Shown here: positions 33,371 to 41,573 of the stretch, in pieces
Layout: every line of letters starts with the position of its first letter
Position numbering within the stretch: the stretch's first letter is position 1
NCBI GenBank assembly: GCA_036377595.1
Contig: DASUYB010000014.1
Location: forward strand, 1 to 64,000
Direction: 5' to 3'
Length of the DNA: 64,000 nucleotides
From: Longimicrobium sp.
Lineage (GTDB): Bacteria > Gemmatimonadota > Gemmatimonadetes > Longimicrobiales > Longimicrobiaceae
The notes under the pieces: model-generated
The model's input: only the letters and a program-made list of their open reading frames with translations
The model's database searches: none
What the model was told of the DNA's origin: nothing
Program-made: the position numbers and the translations under genes

Positions 33371-35218
33371 ATGCAACTGACGTCCACCGGCCAGAAGACG
33401 GTGCGCATCATCGGCGGCCTCGCCGTGATCGCGGCCATCGGCTTCGGCCTGAAGTACGCCGCCAGCCACGGCTACGGCCGGCAGATCATGCGCGCCATCG
33501 TTCCCGAGAAGGTGAGCGGGCTCGACGCGGGCAGCGACATCGGCAACGGCTTCGCCACGGGGAGCGGCACGGTGGCCTTCGCCGGGCTCCCCAGCGACCG
33601 CCCGGCCGACCTCCCCGGCGCGCCCGAGGTGCGGATCAACTTCTGGGCGTGGAACTCCCAGATGGGGTGCCTCTACTCCAACGGCGGCCCGGTGACCACC
33701 GAGGGCTCGCTGATGGCGAAGCAGGGGATCAAGGTCCGCATCGACCGCCAGGACGACAACACGCAGCTGATGGCGCAGCTGACCGCGCTGGCCAAGGGGC
33801 TGCACGACGGCCAGGCGCAGCCGCGCGAGGGGATCCACTTCATCGGCATCATGGGCGACGGCTCGGGGGCCTTCCTGGCCGCGCTCAACAAGCAGCTGAT
33901 CGACTCGTTCGGCGAGGACTACCGCGCCGAGATCGTGGGTTCGTGCGGCTACTCGCGCGGCGAGGACAAGCTGATGGGCCCGCAGAAGTGGCGCGACAAC
34001 CCGCAGAGCATGCGCGGCGCGGTGGTGGCCGGCGTGCTGCGCGACGGCGACTGGAACATCGCCCAGCGCTTCATGGGCGACAACGGCATCCCCAACAACC
34101 CCGACGAGACCACCTACGACCCCAACGCGGTCAACTGGGTGAACACCTCGAGCTACGTGGAGGCGGCCGAGAAGTACGTCGCCAACTACTGCGAGGACCG
34201 CCGGGTGGTGGAGAACGGGAAGGCGACCGGGCAGACGCGCCGCGTGTGCGTGGACGGTATCGTCACCTGGACGCCGGCCGACGTGACCGCGGCGAAGGGG
34301 CGCGGGGGGATCGTGAGCATCGTGTCGACCAAGGAGTACACGTCGCAGATGCCGCACGTGATCATCGGCATCCACAAGTGGAACCAGCAGAACCGGCAGA
34401 CGGTGGAGAAGATGCTGACCGCCTTCCTGCAGGGCGGCGACCAGGTACTGCACCACCCGCAGGCGCTGACCCGCGCGGCCCAGATCAGCCAGCAGATCTA
34501 CAACGAGAGCGGCGCCGACGCGGCGTACTGGGAGAAGTACTACCGCGGCGTGACCGAGCCCGACAAGACGGGCGTCCCCGTCGACCTGGGCGGCAGCAAG
34601 GCGAACAACCTGGCCGACAACCTGGTGCTGTTCGGCCTGGCGCCGGGGACCACGCCGGAGACCAGCCGCTTCCGGGCCACGTACACCGTGTTCGGCAACA
34701 TCGTCAGCCAGCAGTATCCGGATCTCGTGCCCAGCGTCCCGCCGATCGACCAGATCCTGGACGTGAGCTACCTGCAGGCGGTGGCGCAGCGCGCCGGCGG
34801 CGCGCAGACCGCGGCCGCCGCGGCCGAGACCAACACCTACACCGGCTCGGGGAACGTCTCGCGCGTGGTGGGGCGCCGCAACGTGTCGATCACCTTCGAG
34901 ACGGGGTCGGCCACCTTCACCCCCGAGGCCGAGCAGCAGCTGCAGCAGCTGTTCGACGAGCTGTCCATCAACTCGCTGGCGGTGGAGATCCACGGGCACA
35001 CCGACAACGTCGGCAACCCCGACGCCAACCAGCAGCTGTCGGAAGACCGCGCGCTGGCGGTGAAGCAGTGGCTGGAGCAGCGCTCGGCCAGCACCTTCCC
35101 GCAGGGCCGCATCCGCATCTTCGCGCACGGCCCCACGCAGCCGATCGAGTCCAACCGGACGGCCGAGGGGCGCGCGGCCAACCGCCGGGTGGAGATCGTG
35201 ATCGGCACCAACAGCTGA
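33371..35218 (+). CDS. Membrane-anchored ABC substrate-binding domain fused to OmpA peptidoglycan-binding domain
   Basis: 615 residues. An N-terminal uncleaved helix (TVRIIGGLAVIAAIGFGLKY, about 10-29) anchors it in the inner membrane. Residues about 85-470 form a periplasmic binding-protein fold of the nitrate/taurine (NMT1) kind: EVRINFWAWNSQMGCLYSNG, LMAKQGIKVRIDRQDDNTQL, GIHFIGIMGDGSGAFLAALN. Residues about 505-612 are a complete OmpA-like domain (ITFETGSATFTPEAEQQLQQ, VEIHGHTDNVGNPDANQQLS, ending ANRRVEIVIG). The fusion would tie a binding protein to both inner membrane and cell wall. The neighbouring permease and ATPase supply the rest of an ABC system. I know no characterised protein with this architecture. 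Substrate unknown. Confidence 0.85.
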   Translation: MQLTSTGQKTVRIIGGLAVIAAIGFGLKYAASHGYGRQIMRAIVPEKVSGLDAGSDIGNGFATGSGTVAFAGLPSDRPADLPGAPEVRINFWAWNSQMGCLYSNGGPVTTEGSLMAKQGIKVRIDRQDDNTQLMAQLTALAKGLHDGQAQPREGIHFIGIMGDGSGAFLAALNKQLIDSFGEDYRAEIVGSCGYSRGEDKLMGPQKWRDNPQSMRGAVVAGVLRDGDWNIAQRFMGDNGIPNNPDETTYDPNAVNWVNTSSYVEAAEKYVANYCEDRRVVENGKATGQTRRVCVDGIVTWTPADVTAAKGRGGIVSIVSTKEYTSQMPHVIIGIHKWNQQNRQTVEKMLTAFLQGGDQVLHHPQALTRAAQISQQIYNESGADAAYWEKYYRGVTEPDKTGVPVDLGGSKANNLADNLVLFGLAPGTTPETSRFRATYTVFGNIVSQQYPDLVPSVPPIDQILDVSYLQAVAQRAGGAQTAAAAAETNTYTGSGNVSRVVGRRNVSITFETGSATFTPEAEQQLQQLFDELSINSLAVEIHGHTDNVGNPDANQQLSEDRALAVKQWLEQRSASTFPQGRIRIFAHGPTQPIESNRTAEGRAANRRVEIVIGTNS

Positions 35219-35237
35219 TCGCCCTGACCGCAGGACT

Positions 35238-35280
35238 GGCCGGGGCGCGGGGAGACCTTGCGTCTCTCCGCGCCCCGGCC
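35238..35280 (+). other. Strong hairpin inside the operon
   Basis: A 19-base stem with one mismatch (GGCCGGGGCGCGGGGAGAC, loop CTTGC, complement) 20 bases after the OmpA-SBP stop codon and 45 bases before the permease gene. No T-run follows, so it may be an mRNA-stabilising or attenuating element setting different levels of the binding protein and the transporter. Confidence 0.65.
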
Positions 35281-35324
35281 GCGTCTCCACCCCCCTGATC
35301 ACGCGACGTAAGGGTTTCCAGCCG

Positions 35325-36119
35325 ATGCCTTCGCTCGGTCCCGCGCTCCGGCCCAACCAGTGGGTCCCGCAGCGCACCTACGCCACCATGGCCGCCGCCT
35401 GGGCCGCCCTGGTGATCCTCCTCTGGCTCTTCGGCGCGGGGATCTTTCCCAGCCCGGCGCGGGTGCTCGAGGCGCTCCGCAACCTCACGGCCAGCCAGGG
35501 GCTGATCGGCGAGCTGCTGACCTCGCTGACGCTGTTCGCCGAGGCGCTGGCGGTGGCCGTGGCCATCTCCTTCACGCTGGCGTACCTGAGCGTCGTCCCC
35601 GCGCTGCGGCCCATCGTCACGGCGCTGACCAAGGCGCGCTTCCTGAGCCTGGTGGGCTTCACCTTCGTCTTCACGATCTGGTTCAGCGGCGGGCACGCGC
35701 TGAAGCTGGCGCTGCTGGTGTTCGGCATCTCCGCCTTCCTGCTGACGTCGATGGTGGACGTGGTCGCCTCGGTGCCCACGGAGAAGCTGGACCACGCGCG
35801 CACGCTGCGCATGGGCGACTGGCGCGTGGTCTGGGAAGTCGTCGTCCTCGGGCAGATGGGGCCCGCCTTCGACGCCATCCGCCAGAACGCGGCGATGGGG
35901 TGGATGATGCTGACCATGGTCGAGGGGCTGGTGCGCGGCGAGGGGGGGATCGGGACGATGCTGGTGGACCAGCAGAAACACTTCAACCTGGCGGCGATCG
36001 TGGCCGTGCAGGGGGTGTTCCTGATTGCCGGGTTCTTCCAGGACGCGTTCCTGGGATGGCTGAAGTCCGTGCTGGTGCCCAGCGCGGCCCTCGTCACCGC
36101 GCGCGGCAAGGGAGGGTGA
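35325..36119 (+). CDS. NitT/TauT-type ABC permease of the OmpA-SBP operon
   Basis: 264 residues with six transmembrane helices, beginning TYATMAAAWAALVILLWLFG. The EAA-type cytoplasmic loop is present though unusual (EKLDHARTLRMGDWRVVWEV, about residues 149-168), followed by GPAFDAIRQNAAMGWMMLTM and EGGIGTMLVDQQKHFN, as in SsuC/TauC/NrtB permeases. It is separated from the OmpA-SBP gene by 106 bases carrying a strong hairpin and is two bases from the ATPase gene. Works with that ATPase; the binding protein is the OmpA fusion. Confidence 0.85.
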   Translation: MPSLGPALRPNQWVPQRTYATMAAAWAALVILLWLFGAGIFPSPARVLEALRNLTASQGLIGELLTSLTLFAEALAVAVAISFTLAYLSVVPALRPIVTALTKARFLSLVGFTFVFTIWFSGGHALKLALLVFGISAFLLTSMVDVVASVPTEKLDHARTLRMGDWRVVWEVVVLGQMGPAFDAIRQNAAMGWMMLTMVEGLVRGEGGIGTMLVDQQKHFNLAAIVAVQGVFLIAGFFQDAFLGWLKSVLVPSAALVTARGKGG

Positions 36120-36121
36120 CG

Positions 36122-36952
36122 ATGAGCACGGCGCACGTGTACGAGCGCAAGGGCGTCCTCCTCGACATCCAGGGCGTCACCTTCACCCGCAACGGCGTTC
36201 CCATCCTCCGCGAGGTGAACGCGCAGATCCGCGACGTGGTCCGCCCCGGCGTGAAGCAGGGGCAGATCGTAGGCCTGCTCGGCCCGTCGGGGGTGGGAAA
36301 GACCACGCTGTTCAAGATCCTTGCGGGGCTGCTGAAGCCCGACGCGGGGACGGTGAAGATCGGCGAGAAGGCGCTGCCTGCCACTCCCGGGCTGGTGGGC
36401 GTGGTGGCGCAGAACTACATCCTGTTCGAGCACCGCACGGTGCTGGGGAACCTGACCATCGCCGCGCGGCAGGCGGGGATGAGCGGCGACGACGCGAAGG
36501 CCGCGGCGATGAAGTACCTGGAGCGCTTCGGGCTGGCCGCGCACGCGGACAAGTATCCCATGCAGGTCTCGGGCGGGCAGCGGCAGCGCATCGCCATCGC
36601 GCAGCAGCTGCTGTGCAGCGAGAACTACCTGGTGATGGACGAGCCGTTCAGCGGGCTCGACGTGCTGCAGCAGGAGAACGTGCACCAGCTGCTGCAGGAG
36701 GTCAGCCAGGTGGCCGAGGAGAACACGCTGATCATCGTGACGCACGACGTGAGCGCCGCGGTGGCCGTGTGCGACACCATCTGGCTGATGGGCCGCGAGC
36801 GCGACGCGCAGGGGAACGTGGTCCCCGGCGCGCGGATCGTGGAGGAGATCGACCTGATCGAGCGCGACCTCTGCTGGCACCCCGACATCCGCCAGAGGCC
36901 GGAGTACATCAAGCTGGTGAACGAGATCAAGGCGCGCTTCCACACGCTCTGA
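36122..36952 (+). CDS. ABC transporter ATPase of the OmpA-SBP operon
   Basis: 276 residues. Walker A GPSGVGKTT at 54-62, Q-loop VVAQNYILFEH near 94-104, signature VSGGQRQRIAIAQ at 149-161, Walker B YLVMDEPFSGLD at 169-180 and switch histidine in IIVTHDVSAAVAVCDT. All catalytic motifs are intact, so it should hydrolyse ATP. An extended C-terminus (about 230-276, RDLCWHPDIRQRPEYIKLVN) is longer than in SsuB. It starts two bases after the permease stop, is the last gene of the operon, and is followed by a terminator hairpin. Confidence 0.9.
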   Translation: MSTAHVYERKGVLLDIQGVTFTRNGVPILREVNAQIRDVVRPGVKQGQIVGLLGPSGVGKTTLFKILAGLLKPDAGTVKIGEKALPATPGLVGVVAQNYILFEHRTVLGNLTIAARQAGMSGDDAKAAAMKYLERFGLAAHADKYPMQVSGGQRQRIAIAQQLLCSENYLVMDEPFSGLDVLQQENVHQLLQEVSQVAEENTLIIVTHDVSAAVAVCDTIWLMGRERDAQGNVVPGARIVEEIDLIERDLCWHPDIRQRPEYIKLVNEIKARFHTL

Positions 36953-36979
36953 TCCACCTCCGACGGATGCGATTCCAGA

Positions 36980-37010
36980 GAGCGGCCTCCGCGCGGCGCG
37001 GAGGCCGCTC
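36980..37010 (+). terminator. Terminator hairpin after the ABC operon
   Basis: A perfect 12-base stem (GAGCGGCCTCCG / CGGAGGCCGCTC) with a short loop, followed by CGCTTGT. It lies between the convergent ends of the ATPase gene and the low-GC gene. Confidence 0.6.
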
Positions 37011-37027
37011 CGCTTGTGATGACTCGA

Positions 37028-37960
37028 CTAGGCGTTGCCCCCGGCTGTCCGCATTGCCTCGGGAGCAGGGTCACCCAGGATTCGCCGCTTGATTTCCGCC
37101 TTCTCTTCGTCCGTTCGGCCTTTGGCGACGTGTTTCCACATCAGCTTGAACATCTGGCGGTGGATCTCCACGAACCAAGGATCCTCGAGGATTCGGCCAG
37201 CTTCGCTGTGGCTTTGCCCGAGGCCCCAGTGGATGATCACGACGTTGCCCAGGATCGCGAAACCGAAGCCCGTGGGGAACTTGTACTGTTCCAGGTAGGC
37301 CACCTTTTCAGGATAAATGACTCGACCCTCTACGTTGGGATATAACTTGCTCAAGTGGTCACTTAGAACTCTCTTCTCCGCGTCGCTGAACGACTTTCCC
37401 GGCTCTGCGATGAAGATCCTCTTCACGTTGATGCCCTCGAGTGACCGCCGATAGTTGGCTTCGTAGTACATCTGCAGAAGAGGGGAATCCCACTCCTTTT
37501 GTCCGCACACAGCGAGAATCTCTCGATGCCGGGTTGGATCCAGGTTGCGGACATGCTCTATCAGCTTTTGTGTACACACTTTCGCCGTGCTGAGGCGCCT
37601 GGTTTTATCGGTGAGTTGGAGGAGCGGGCTACGGGCCCGCTCAAAGATCTCTTCCCGCAGAACGGCCAGGTACGGATCGCGAACGGGCGCGGCAATAGCC
37701 AGGATGTCCTCGCGAATCCGAGAAACATCCTCGCGGAGCTGGTCGGGAATTTTAGTCCAGTTTTTCTCGACGGTCCAACTGAGTGTGAACACCATGGCAG
37801 TGATGAGGATGGATATCGATGCAACGATCGGAATCTGGCGGTTCGTCGCACCTGCGAGGAGATTCACGATCAGGACTACCACGGCTGCTCCCAGTGCGAT
37901 GATTCCGGGCATGAACCATCGCTTGTACAAGGGCTCCGGCTTGTCTTGGGCTTGAACCAT
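37028..37960 (-). CDS. Two-TM protein with cytoplasmic domain, low-GC, unknown
   Basis: 310 residues. Two helices close to the N-terminus (PGIIALGAAVVVLIVNLLAG, about 18-37; VASISILITAMVFTLSWTV, about 46-64) are followed by a soluble domain that starts with a helix (IPDQLREDVSRIREDILAIA). It contains HVRNLDPTRHREILAVCGQK, SLEGINVKRIFIAEPGKSFS and FGFAILGNVVIIHWGLGQSH. The latter part resembles the DUF/effector domains that follow two-TM anchors in bacterial conflict systems, but I cannot name it. GC content is visibly lower than in neighbours, pointing to transfer. GGAGGT ribosome site before the ATG at 37960. No partner gene is obvious. Confidence 0.7.
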   Translation of the reverse strand: MVQAQDKPEPLYKRWFMPGIIALGAAVVVLIVNLLAGATNRQIPIVASISILITAMVFTLSWTVEKNWTKIPDQLREDVSRIREDILAIAAPVRDPYLAVLREEIFERARSPLLQLTDKTRRLSTAKVCTQKLIEHVRNLDPTRHREILAVCGQKEWDSPLLQMYYEANYRRSLEGINVKRIFIAEPGKSFSDAEKRVLSDHLSKLYPNVEGRVIYPEKVAYLEQYKFPTGFGFAILGNVVIIHWGLGQSHSEAGRILEDPWFVEIHRQMFKLMWKHVAKGRTDEEKAEIKRRILGDPAPEAMRTAGGNA

Positions 37961-38019
37961 GTGTACACCTCCCTCAAGGACTACGGTCGTAACAAGGCAA
38001 GTTCAGTCAGCAATCGGGA

Positions 38020-38406
38020 GTGACGGTGAAGGATTTCCTTACGAGTCACAGTATAGTGTCTGAAATTCAGCACTCAACTGAAACATATGTCGCCCGACAC
38101 CGCAGCCCTGCGACGGCGGGCGCGAATCTTCAGACAAGGATCCTGGAATTGAAGCCGAACCAGTTGTGGACGCTCGTGGCCGAGGTCACCCGTCCACTGC
38201 AGCCCGACGTCGACCGGCGCGACGTGCTCGGCCGCGTCATCCGCGCGATCGAGGACGCGCGCGACGCCGGCTTCGACTCGGCGGAGATGGCCGAGGTGCG
38301 CGGCCTTGCCCTCGTCGCGCTGTCGAACGGCGAGCGCCGCAAGCTCACCTCCGCCATGGCCAAGATCTACGGCACCGCCCTCGTCGAGCGCGCCAAGACC
38401 GGGTGA
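38020..38406 (+). CDS. Small protein, unknown; start uncertain
   Basis: Up to 128 residues from the first in-frame start at 38020. The first 40 residues are encoded by lower-GC sequence and look unlike the rest. The region from about 38148 (LKPNQLWTLVAEVTRPLQPD) is normal GC-rich coding sequence forming a small helical domain (RRDVLGRVIRAIEDARDAGF, ALVALSNGERRKLTSAMAKI). The composition break suggests that the original gene began near 38148 (a TTG there has AAGGA upstream) or that the neighbouring low-GC insertion replaced its 5' end. Function unknown. Confidence 0.5.
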   Translation: MTVKDFLTSHSIVSEIQHSTETYVARHRSPATAGANLQTRILELKPNQLWTLVAEVTRPLQPDVDRRDVLGRVIRAIEDARDAGFDSAEMAEVRGLALVALSNGERRKLTSAMAKIYGTALVERAKTG

Positions 38407-38480
38407 CGGCGATCCGCGGTGCGATGAGAAACTCGGGGCGGCGAGGAGATGCATCCTCGCCGCCCCGATTTTCTAATCGG

Positions 38481-38550
38481 CTCACGCAGGGTCAGCAGAG
38501 TCAGCAGTAAAACTGCAGTTCAACTGCTGACTCTGCTGACTCTGCGTGAG
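38481..38550. repeat. Long inverted repeat, family B, copy 2
   Basis: CTCACGCAGGGTCAGCAGAG pairs with its near-complement ending CTCTGCGTGAG, arms about 31 bases, centre AAAACTGCAGTT. Lies between the convergent ends of the small gene and the DR2241-like gene. Confidence 0.85.
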
Positions 38551-38561
38551 CCCCCTTCTTT

Positions 38562-39404
38562 TCAGTCTCCCAGACGCGCGGCAAGATAGCGGATGCGGCG
38601 GAGGTTGGTGGGATCTTCGAACTCGCCCTCGCGCGCCCGGCCCAGCGTCCCGTCCGCCGCGGCGGAGACGATGGCGCGGAGCTGCGCCACCTCCTCGTCG
38701 CCCAGCGCGCCGAGGCCGGGAACGTGGCGGCGGGGGGCGCGCTCGAGCTTCAGCACCTGCCGCGCGAGGGAGACGAACATCGAGCACGCCTCGGGGCAGG
38801 GCACGGCCGCGTCGCCGTCCACCGGCCCCTCGTCGACCGCGCCGAGGAACTCCATCTCGTCCACGTCCCACGCCACGCGGCGCAGGCAGACGGCGTCGGC
38901 GCAGCAGGCGCGCGCGGTGACCCGCACGGCGTGCGCATCCAGCAGCTTCACCGACGAGTAGATGCCGCTCTGCCGCCCCGCCGTCTCGCGCCAGTGGGTC
39001 ACCCGCAGCGTGCCCGTTCGCCCCGCGTGCCAGTGCACCGCGCAGGCGGGATAGAGATAGTCGAGCGCCGTCCACAGCCCGCGCGCGTCGAGGTCGACCA
39101 GCGCCCACCCCTGCTTCAGGTTGGGCGACGTCTTCAGCGGCCGGTGGTCGCCGCGGTTCGTCGTCTGCGCGATCTCGCGCGCGAAGAACGGGTCGCGCGA
39201 TACCCACTCCAGCGACTGCATCGAGCGGTGCATGTCGCGGCGGTGGCGGATCTCGTACCGCCCCTCTCCCGTCGCCAGCAGGCGCGCCTGCAGGAAGACG
39301 CGGCCCGTCTCCCCCGCCTCGTCGACCCACGCGGCCAGCGCGCGGCGCGCCTCGGCCACCCCGCCGGGTGCGTGCGCGCCGCGGACCTCGGGGCGGTCAG
39401 ACAC
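38562..39404 (-). CDS. DR2241-like protein with Cys cluster, partner of CbiX
   Basis: 280 residues from the GTG at 39404, chosen because GGAGG lies 7 bases upstream; it overlaps the CbiX gene end by eight bases. The protein has a Cys cluster near residues 180-220 (ARACCADAVCLRRVAWDVDE, PCPEACSMFVSLARQ) that could hold an iron-sulphur centre, and a C-terminal helical part. It resembles the DR2241 family, which is found fused or adjacent to CbiX-type chelatases. The joint role with CbiX in metal insertion into a tetrapyrrole is inferred from that association; the exact function is unknown. Confidence 0.7.
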   Translation of the reverse strand: MSDRPEVRGAHAPGGVAEARRALAAWVDEAGETGRVFLQARLLATGEGRYEIRHRRDMHRSMQSLEWVSRDPFFAREIAQTTNRGDHRPLKTSPNLKQGWALVDLDARGLWTALDYLYPACAVHWHAGRTGTLRVTHWRETAGRQSGIYSSVKLLDAHAVRVTARACCADAVCLRRVAWDVDEMEFLGAVDEGPVDGDAAVPCPEACSMFVSLARQVLKLERAPRRHVPGLGALGDEEVAQLRAIVSAAADGTLGRAREGEFEDPTNLRRIRYLAARLGD

Positions 39405-40203
39405 CGGCCGCCTCCGCGATCTCCACCCCGTCAGGCACCGCGGCGCCTGCCTCACGCGCGCGCTGCAGGATGATGCGCGCGATCTCGGGGAAGGTGCCCA
39501 CCGGCGGCGCGTACCAGATCGTCCGCCCGTCCTTCTCCGTCACCGCGCTCACCGCCGGGCGGCTGATCCCCAGGTCGTCGGGGATGGTCTCCTGCGTGTG
39601 CCACCCCTCGGCCACGAAGAAGGGGACCAGCACCATCCGCCGCTCCTCCATCTCCTCCAGCACGCGGCCGACCTCGGGCTCCTGGTCGAGGAAGCCGGTG
39701 CGCACGTGGCCGAACACGCCCGCCGCCTCGGCCTCGCGGGTCACGCGGTAGATGACCTCGGCGGAGTTGCTGTTCCGCTCCGTCCCGTGGCCGATGATGA
39801 CCAGCCCCGCCTCGCGCGCCTCGTGGTGCGACAGCCCGGCCGTCTCCTCGGCGCGGCGCAGGATCATCGCGGCCATCGACGGGTGCGTGCCGACGGGGCC
39901 GCAGTAGCGGATCGACTTCCCCAGCTTGTGGGTGATGGAAGGCGCGGGCCCCACGAGCCCCAGCTCGCGCGGGATGACCTCCTCGGTGAAGTAGCCCTCG
40001 GAGATGAAGAGGGGGACCACGTAGACGTCGTCCGGCTCGACGAGGTCGAACACCTCGCGCATGGACGGCTCTTCCTTCCAGAAGCACTCGCGCACCTCGT
40101 CGAACACGCCCGTCCGCCGGATCGCCGCCGCGTGCCGGTAGACGGGCGCGCTCGAGTCCGCGTTCAGGTGCGACCCGTGCCCGATGATCACCAGTGCCTG
40201 CAA
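39397..40203 (-). CDS. CbiX/SirB-type chelatase, two-domain
   Basis: 268 residues made of two homologous halves. Each starts with the chelatase strand and metal-binding histidine: LVIIGHGSHLNADSSAPVYR (His9) and LVIIGHGTERNSNSAEVIYR (His139), and each has the second-site pattern (VYVVPLFISEGYFTEEVIPR; MVLVPFFVAEGWHTQETIPD) with further histidines in THPS or the equivalent. CbiX/SirB enzymes insert Co2+ or Fe2+ into sirohydrochlorin for B12 or siroheme. Start is TTG at 40203 with AGGAG seven bases upstream. No other tetrapyrrole gene is nearby. Co-transcribed and overlapping with the DR2241-like gene. Confidence 0.85.
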   Translation of the reverse strand: MQALVIIGHGSHLNADSSAPVYRHAAAIRRTGVFDEVRECFWKEEPSMREVFDLVEPDDVYVVPLFISEGYFTEEVIPRELGLVGPAPSITHKLGKSIRYCGPVGTHPSMAAMILRRAEETAGLSHHEAREAGLVIIGHGTERNSNSAEVIYRVTREAEAAGVFGHVRTGFLDQEPEVGRVLEEMEERRMVLVPFFVAEGWHTQETIPDDLGISRPAVSAVTEKDGRTIWYAPPVGTFPEIARIILQRAREAGAAVPDGVEIAEAAGV

Positions 40204-40315
40204 ACCACCGCTCCTTCAAGAACTTCCGTCAGGGGGAGATACCGGAAAGATGGGCGTTCCGCCGCCGGCGCGGCAAGATGGAGAGATCGGTTGGAGGATG
40301 AAGAAACGCACAGAA

Positions 40316-40497
40316 TGTCATTCCGAGCGCCGCCGCTCGACCGATCTTTCGTCCACACCGAATTCAGTGCGGCGGCCGAGGAATCTTTGGCCCGCATCCG
40401 AGCGACAGGCGGGCTGTCGCTCGGATGCAGGCCACGGATTCCTCAGGCGCCGGAGTTCGGTGTGATGGAGAGGCCGGTGCAGCGCCTTCGGAATGAC
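40316..40497. repeat. Inverted-repeat element of about 180 bases
   Basis: Outer ends TGTCATTCCGAGCGC (40316) and GCGCCTTCGGAATGACA (ends 40497) are inverted copies. A perfect 14-base stem lies at the centre (GCATCCGAGCGACA / TGTCGCTCGGATGC, loop GGCGGGC), flanked by GAGGAATCTT and GGATTCCTC. It resembles family A in plan but with different ends. It fills most of the 335-base gap between CbiX and the ABC-2 permease. Confidence 0.75.
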
Positions 40498-40538
40498 ATG
40501 CTTGGGGTGGGACGACGGAGCCGGCCGACGTCCCACGT

Positions 40539-41573
40539 CTACTGCCAGCGGAAGAGCTTGAGGGCGGCGAGGAAGGAGAGGACCATCCACGCGGCGAGGA
40601 TGGCCACCTGCGGCCAGTACGCCGTCACCGGGAGCGCGTCGTTGTAGACGGCGCGGAAGGCGTCGTTCAGCGCCGTCAGCGGAAGCGCGCGGATCGCCGG
40701 CTGGATGACGTCGGGGTAGCGGCTGGCGGAGAAGAACACGCCCGACAGCACGAACATCGGCAGCATCACCACGTTCAGGATGCCGCTGATCCCCTCGATG
40801 GTGCGCGCGCGGCTGGCCGCCAGCAGCCCCAGCCCCGCGAACGTCATCGCCCCCAGGATCACCAGCCCGGTGAAGGCCAAAAGCGATCCCCGCACCGTCA
40901 CCCCGAACGCCAGCCAGGCGAAGATCACGATCGGCGGCACCTCGAGGCCCAGGAAGACCAGGCGCGACAGGATCATCGCCAGCAGGTAGTCGCGCTTCCT
41001 CATCGGCGTGCTGACCAGGCGCTTGAGCTGCTTCTTGTTGCGCATCTGCACCAGCCCGAACCCGATCCCCCACATCCCCGTGCTCATCAGGTTCAGCCCG
41101 ATCAGCCCGGGGATCACCCAGTCGATGTAGCGCGCGCCCGGCTCGCGCCGCCGGTCGTCCGCCGTCGCCACCGGCCGCGTGGCGCCGGAGCCGCGCTGCA
41201 CCGCCTCGTCCGCGAGCAGGCGGCCGACGCGGCTCTCGTCACGCGCGGCGTCGAAGCGGTAGACGAGCCGGTCCGTCCCCGCCAGCACCACGGCCACGTC
41301 GCCCTTGCGGACGGCGCGCTCGGCGGCGGTGTCGTCGAGCATCACCACGCGGATCTCCGGCGACGCGCGGAGCGCGGGGAGGTAGCGCTCGGCCACGGAG
41401 CCGCGCTGCACACCCACCGCGGCGCGCTCCGCCGGCCGGTCGCGGAAGGCCACGCCCAGCCCCACCGCCATCAGGATGGGGAAGACGAAGGTCCAGAAGA
41501 GCGCTTCGGGCTCGCGCAGGAACGAGCGGATGCGGAGGAGCACCAGCTCGCGCAGGGGGCTGAACTCACTCAT
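40539..41573 (-). CDS. ABC-2 type exporter permease (DrrB-like)
   Basis: 344 residues with six predicted membrane helices. The first (EALFWTFVFPILMAVGLGVA) is followed by an extracytoplasmic loop to about residue 165, and then IDWVIPGLIGLNLMSTGMWG and the typical ABC-2 cytoplasmic signature KRLVSTPMRKRDYLLAMILS. Exporters of this kind move antibiotics, lipids or polysaccharides. The ATG overlaps the end of the ATPase gene by eight bases, the normal drrAB order. Confidence 0.88.
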   Translation of the reverse strand: MSEFSPLRELVLLRIRSFLREPEALFWTFVFPILMAVGLGVAFRDRPAERAAVGVQRGSVAERYLPALRASPEIRVVMLDDTAAERAVRKGDVAVVLAGTDRLVYRFDAARDESRVGRLLADEAVQRGSGATRPVATADDRRREPGARYIDWVIPGLIGLNLMSTGMWGIGFGLVQMRNKKQLKRLVSTPMRKRDYLLAMILSRLVFLGLEVPPIVIFAWLAFGVTVRGSLLAFTGLVILGAMTFAGLGLLAASRARTIEGISGILNVVMLPMFVLSGVFFSASRYPDVIQPAIRALPLTALNDAFRAVYNDALPVTAYWPQVAILAAWMVLSFLAALKLFRWQ

